Assembly (NCBI RefSeq): GCF_039233145.1
Contig: NZ_CP136419.1
Coordinates: 1,276,001-1,340,000 of the forward strand
Reading direction: 5' to 3'
DNA: 64,000 nt
Source of the DNA: Moorella humiferrea
GTDB taxonomy: Bacteria; Bacillota; DSM-521; Neomoorellales; Neomoorellaceae
Below, piece after piece: positions 60,436-64,000 of the stretch (positions are counted from its first letter, which is position 1; each line of letters starts with the position of its first letter). The translations under genes were made by a program, and so were the position numbers. The notes beneath the pieces were generated by a model. That model made no database searches and was not told the origin of the DNA. It saw only the letters and a program-made list of their open reading frames with translations.

Positions 60436-61656
60436 TCACTCTTCTTCCCGCCACTCCATCAGGGCCAGGGGGAAGGGTTCCAGGGCCCGTTCCAGGACCC
60501 CGTGGATAAAGGCCAGGAGCACACCGTAATTAACTATCGGCACGCCGGCTTCTTTAGCGAGCTGGATGCGGTAGAGCATTTCCCGGCGGTTGATCATGCA
60601 ACCGCCGCAGTGAATGATCACTTTATAACTGGCCACATCTTCCGGATAACCAGTTCCGGAATACCAGGAAAACTGTAACTCGCCGCCCACATACTGCCGC
60701 AGCCAGCGGGGTATCTGCACTTTACCGATATCATCGGCCTGACGGTGATGGGTGCAGGCCTCGGCGATGAGAACCCTGTCTCCAGGCCGTAAGTTTTTAA
60801 CAGCCTTGGCTCCCCGTACCAGTTCCACCAGATCGCCCTTATACCGGGCAAATAAAATGGAAAAGGAAGTCATCCAGATGTCGGGGGGAGTATCGGCCGC
60901 CACCTTCAGGAATGCCTGGGAATCCGTAATCACGATTTTCGGGGGCGGGATCTTCGTCAGGGCTAGCTTCAGTTCCCGCTCTTTCACCACCAAGCCCATG
61001 GCGTCATGATCCAGCAAATCCCTCAAGGTCTGTACCTGGGGCAGTATCAGGCGACCCTTCGGTGCCGCCTTGTCAATAGGCACCACCAGAACGGCCATCT
61101 CTCCCGGCCCCACCAGGTCGGCGACGATATAGGGTTCCTCAAAATCGGCAGGAGCGGCTTTAATCAGTTCTCCCTTAAGTTCTTCGATACCCTGCCGGGT
61201 GAGGGCGCTGACCGGAAGGACCCGTTGACCTACGATTTTTTCCAGGTCGGGCAACAATTCCCGGCCGCCCTGGTCTATTTTATTTAAAACAACAACTACC
61301 GGTAAATTTTGCTCCTTTAAACGCTTTAGAAGCTCCACTTCATAGGTCCCTACGCAGGCGCCGGGGTCCAGGACCAGGATGGCCAGATCGGTACGCCGCA
61401 GGACTTCCATGGTCTTTTTGACCCTCAGTGCACCCAGTTCGCCCACATCGTCAATTCCCGCCGTGTCGATGAGAACGACCGGTCCGAGGGGTAAAATCTC
61501 CATGGATTTAAGGACCGGATCGGTTGTCGTACCGGGAACACTGGAGACTACGGCCAGTTCCTGATTGGTCAGGGCGTTGATCAAACTGGATTTGCCGGCA
61601 TTGCGGCGACCAAAAATGGCGATATGCAGGCGGTTACCCCTTGGCGTTGTATCCAC
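60436..61656 (-). CDS. hydF: [FeFe]-hydrogenase maturation GTPase HydF
   Basis: 406 aa. GTPase motifs: P-loop IAIFGRRNAGKSS, switch DTAGIDDVGELG, and NKID. The C-terminal [4Fe-4S] ligands are in EACTHHRQAD and IHCGGCMINR, the CxHx(n)CxxC signature of HydF. It is the scaffold that loads the H-cluster into hydrogenase. HydE and HydG are not in the window. GTG 61656 lies behind GGTGAGGG. Confidence 0.96.
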   Translation of the reverse strand: MDTTPRGNRLHIAIFGRRNAGKSSLINALTNQELAVVSSVPGTTTDPVLKSMEILPLGPVVLIDTAGIDDVGELGALRVKKTMEVLRRTDLAILVLDPGACVGTYEVELLKRLKEQNLPVVVVLNKIDQGGRELLPDLEKIVGQRVLPVSALTRQGIEELKGELIKAAPADFEEPYIVADLVGPGEMAVLVVPIDKAAPKGRLILPQVQTLRDLLDHDAMGLVVKERELKLALTKIPPPKIVITDSQAFLKVAADTPPDIWMTSFSILFARYKGDLVELVRGAKAVKNLRPGDRVLIAEACTHHRQADDIGKVQIPRWLRQYVGGELQFSWYSGTGYPEDVASYKVIIHCGGCMINRREMLYRIQLAKEAGVPIVNYGVLLAFIHGVLERALEPFPLALMEWREEE

Positions 61657-61712
61657 AGTTCCCTCACCTTCCCGAAAAAATTTCCCGACCGCCGAGGCAA
61701 GGGATTTTCAGT

Positions 61713-61736
61713 AAAAAACGGGAGTTTATCTCCCGT
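61713..61736 (-). terminator. Terminator of the hepS-ubiE-tatC-tatA unit
   Basis: ACGGGAG / CTCCCGT stem with a 5-base loop, followed on the minus strand by TTTTTACTG. Confidence 0.85.
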
Positions 61737-61747
61737 AGCTTACAACT

Positions 61748-61966
61748 TTAAGAGGTGTGTTTAGCGGCCTTCTCTTTAGCCGAGCCGTCGCCTTCGTCTA
61801 TCTTGGCCGCTTCTTTGATTTCCTCTGTTACCGAGCTGGTGGCATTTTTAAATTCCCTAATGCCCTTTCCCAGGGCGCGGCCCACCTCGGGCAGCTTGCC
61901 GGGACCGAAAATAATCAACGCCAGGACTAAGATTAATATCAATTCAGGGGCTCCCAGACCGAACAT
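61748..61966 (-). CDS. tatA: Twin-arginine translocase TatA
   Basis: 72 aa. A short N-terminal helix ([30 protein letters not shown]) with the FGPGKLP hinge, then an amphipathic helix and an acidic tail: the standard TatA/E layout. ATG 61966 lies eight bases after GGAGG. Confidence 0.95.
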   Translation of the reverse strand: MFGLGAPELILILVLALIIFGPGKLPEVGRALGKGIREFKNATSSVTEEIKEAAKIDEGDGSAKEKAAKHTS

Positions 61967-62013
61967 CTTTCTCACCTCCTGCTTAAATTATTGTACATCC
62001 GGTTTGTTTAAAT

Positions 62014-62757
62014 TTAAATACTTTCTTCCTCAGCCCTTTCTTCCCTTTTACGTCTTACCAGATAAGAGATCCAAATGCTCACTTCATAAAGGGCAATTAC
62101 CGGTAAAGCCATCAGGGTTTGAGAAATCATATCCGGCGTAGGCGTAAGAACAGCCGCCAGTATGAAAATAAGCAAAACGGCATATTTACGGTTTTTGGCG
62201 AGGAAACGTGGTGTTACAAGGCCAAGATGAGTGAGCAGCATAATAACAAGGGGAAGTTGAAAAATCAGTCCAAAGGGCAAAACAAACATCGTCAGGAAAC
62301 TAAAATAACGGGATATGGATATAAGCGGAGTAAAACCTTCGCTGGCACTTACCAAAAGAAAGCGAATGGCCGCCGGAAAAACTACGAGGTAGCCGAATAT
62401 AATCCCGCCGAAAAAGAGGAGTATTGATGCCGGCATTACCATATAAACCAGGCGCCTTTCATGGCTGTGGAGGGCCGGCAATATAAAGCTCCATACCTCC
62501 CAGAGAATCACCGGTAGAGCCAGGAAGATGGCCGCTACAAAAGAAATCTTAATGGTTGTAAAAAATGCCTCCCACGGTGTGATAAAAACGGGGTTTATAC
62601 CCAATGATTTAAGGGGGCGTAAAATCAACTCCAGCAGCTGGGCGCGGAAACCGAAATAAACGGCAACAGTCGCAATTACCAAAGCTATAATGGATACTAT
62701 AAGGACCCGCCGTAAGGCTTCCAGATGCTCGGTGAGGGTCATTGATTTATCTTCCAA
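62014..62757 (-). CDS. tatC: Twin-arginine translocase TatC
   Basis: 247 aa, six helices. MTLTEHLEALRRVL (the conserved cytosolic N-terminus), PWEAFFTTIKISFVAAIFLALPVILWEVWSFI and the FLVLPFG-type FPLVIMLL region match TatC. TTG 62757 lies after GGTGGAG. With tatA it makes a minimal TatAC system for folded exports. Confidence 0.95.
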   Translation of the reverse strand: MEDKSMTLTEHLEALRRVLIVSIIALVIATVAVYFGFRAQLLELILRPLKSLGINPVFITPWEAFFTTIKISFVAAIFLALPVILWEVWSFILPALHSHERRLVYMVMPASILLFFGGIIFGYLVVFPAAIRFLLVSASEGFTPLISISRYFSFLTMFVLPFGLIFQLPLVIMLLTHLGLVTPRFLAKNRKYAVLLIFILAAVLTPTPDMISQTLMALPVIALYEVSIWISYLVRRKREERAEEESI

Positions 62758-62827
62758 AGCTCCACCCCCTTTTCACCATACCCTTCGGATAATTACATTA
62801 TAACCCCACTAAAACCTTAGGGCAACC

Positions 62828-63532
62828 TTATCTCTTAATACCCACGTGGACAGCCACAATCCCACCTGTCAATTCAAAATAACGGGCGTTGTCAAGGCCC
62901 AGTTCGCGGAAATATTGCAGTATTTCCGCCTGGTGGGGATAACCCTTAAGGGATCGTGGCAAATAGCTATAGGGGCCGTCTAGACCAACCCCCAGGCGCC
63001 CTATTAGCGGCACCAGGTAATCAAAGTACAGGTAATAAAGTTGTTTAAAAAAAGGCAATGTCGGCTTGGCTAATTCCAGCGATACTACCCGTCCCCCCGG
63101 ACGGACTACTCGCCTCATTTCTGCAAGCCCTTTTTTAATATCGGGAAGGTTACGCAATCCAAAGGCTATCGTAGCGCAATCAAAGGAGTTATCCGGAAAA
63201 GGGAGGTCTATGGCATTACCTTCCACCAGACGAACCAGGTGTCCATTAGGATCGTTGGCCAAACGGGAAGAGGCGATCTCCAGCATTCGCGGGGAAAAAT
63301 CCAGCCCCACCACCTGACCATCGGGAGCCACGGCCCGGGCCAGCTCTAAGGACAGCATGCCGGTACCACAGCAGACGTCCAGGGCCTTGTACCCAGGTTT
63401 CAGGCCGGTCTGAGCCACCGTAAAGCGGCGCCACCTGCGATCGCAGTTAAAACTGAGAATAGTATTGAGCAAATCATAGCGGGGGGCTATGGCGTTAAAA
63501 ATTCCGCGGACATATTCTTCTTTACCGGTCAC
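62828..63532 (-). CDS. ubiE: Demethylmenaquinone methyltransferase
   Basis: 234 aa. VRGIFNAIAPRYDLLNTILSFNCDRRWRR, ALDVCCGTGMLSLELARAV (SAM-binding), DNSFDCATIAFGLRNLPD and PGGRVVSLELAKP are UbiE/MenG motifs. It makes the last methylation step of menaquinone. ATG overlaps the hepS stop by 4 bases. Confidence 0.95.
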   Translation of the reverse strand: MTGKEEYVRGIFNAIAPRYDLLNTILSFNCDRRWRRFTVAQTGLKPGYKALDVCCGTGMLSLELARAVAPDGQVVGLDFSPRMLEIASSRLANDPNGHLVRLVEGNAIDLPFPDNSFDCATIAFGLRNLPDIKKGLAEMRRVVRPGGRVVSLELAKPTLPFFKQLYYLYFDYLVPLIGRLGVGLDGPYSYLPRSLKGYPHQAEILQYFRELGLDNARYFELTGGIVAVHVGIKR

Positions 63533-64000
63533 AGGGCCATCACCTGTTTGGCAGGTAGTTTTTCGCTTAAATGAAAAACCAGTTCTACCAGCAAGTCCTT
63601 GACTGCTTTGGGTGCCAATTTTTCTATAGCCTGGCCGGCTTTTACCTTAACAGGCTGCCCGTTCCACAATTTGCCTAAAAACATACCGATTTCTTTCCAG
63701 GCCTCGACCTTCTGGGGCTCGACTTTACCCAACTGACTGCCCAAATAAGTTGCCATAGTAGCCAGGTATTCTCGCAAATGCGACCCGTCAGCGGAAACAG
63801 ACTTTTCATGCCGTCCGGCGGCATCAAGATGAATTTGGCAGATCAACCGGGAAAGCGGTACTAAAAATTGGAGATTACCGTCGCGACATAAAAGATCTAA
63901 AAAGCGGGCATAGAAATAATCGCCCACCAGGGTTTGCACGGCTACTTCATCTTTAACGTCGCTATGCATCAAGGAGGCGAGGAAGATAAACTGAAAAACG
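63529..64000 (-). CDS. hepS: Heptaprenyl diphosphate synthase component I (HepS-like), 5' end outside window
   Basis: At least 157 codons; the frame stays open to the window edge. VQTLVGDYFYARFLDLLC is the (L)xGDYxxxRxxxLL pattern of the HEPPP_synt_1 family, and the position just before ubiE repeats the hepS-menG order of Bacillus. The internal ATG 63969 has AAGGAGG only one base away, but the frame continues with FIFLAS, so the true start is probably upstream, outside the window. The catalytic partner (hepT) is at 43.5 kb. Confidence 0.72.
   Translation of the reverse strand, partial: VFQFIFLASLMHSDVKDEVAVQTLVGDYFYARFLDLLCRDGNLQFLVPLSRLICQIHLDAAGRHEKSVSADGSHLREYLATMATYLGSQLGKVEPQKVEAWKEIGMFLGKLWNGQPVKVKAGQAIEKLAPKAVKDLLVELVFHLSEKLPAKQVMAL

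Overview
The window looks like chromosomal DNA of a thermophilic, spore-forming, anaerobic Firmicute, most likely a Moorella-type acetogen. This is inferred from gene content and not from any search. The pointers are siroheme-dependent heme synthesis (ahb genes), a cobalt transporter under a cobalamin riboswitch, HydF, a pyrophosphate-type phosphofructokinase, Tat export, menaquinone genes, many GTG/TTG starts behind strong GGAGG sites, and LysM, SLH and Cys-rich proteins of the kind found in spores and cell walls.

Layout. 1-1.3 kb: end of an MFS exporter and two tRNAs. 1.3-6.6 kb: a NitT/TauT-type ABC transporter with a glycerol-dehydrogenase-like enzyme, then a divergent amidohydrolase. 6.7-8.3 kb: acylphosphatase, plsY and a small membrane protein. 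8.3-12.3 kb: cobK-cbiMNQO behind a cobalamin riboswitch and a long structured leader. 12.4-16.1 kb: an operon of amidohydrolase plus a two-gene molybdenum hydroxylase, behind a guanine-class riboswitch. 16.2-19.3 kb: dinB with two LexA-like boxes, then a 1.58-kb IS element that has split a small gene. 19.3-25.4 kb: M48 protease, ureohydrolase, queT, pfp, a small membrane peptide, a radical SAM-PDZ-DUF512-like protein and a single chromate-transporter domain. 25.5-29.5 kb: tRNA-Leu, a long FtsA-like protein, two small proteins and azlCD. 29.5-33.5 kb: a molybdopterin oxidoreductase and norCB-like genes. 33.6-44.5 kb: an eleven-gene tetrapyrrole cluster. 44.5-54 kb: a polymerase/ligase with TPRs and a group of probable spore or envelope proteins. 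53.9-57.3 kb: nucleoside/purine salvage genes, including a truncated phosphorylase, and an SLH amidase. 57.4-64 kb: aspA, mgsA, hydF, tatAC, ubiE and the 5'-truncated hepS.

How the genes work together. The tetrapyrrole cluster holds every step from glutamyl-tRNA to heme by way of siroheme: hemA, hemL, hemB, hemC, cobA-hemD, sirC, ahbA/B, ahbC and ahbD. Its product could serve the heme-copper (NorB-like) and c-type cytochrome genes beside it. Polyprenyl synthase components and ubiE supply menaquinone. CobK and CbiMNQO feed corrinoid synthesis. The purine-linked genes (riboswitch, Mo hydroxylase, two deaminase-type amidohydrolases, phosphorylase remnant, deoC) suggest purine and nucleoside catabolism.

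The most notable points are the guanine-class aptamer that appears wired as an ON switch for a catabolic Mo-hydroxylase operon; the aptamer-hairpin-structured element-hairpin leader of the cobalamin operon; the cleanly reconstructable IS-split gene; the in-frame phosphorylase remnant behind the SLH amidase; and several proteins with unusual domain architecture.
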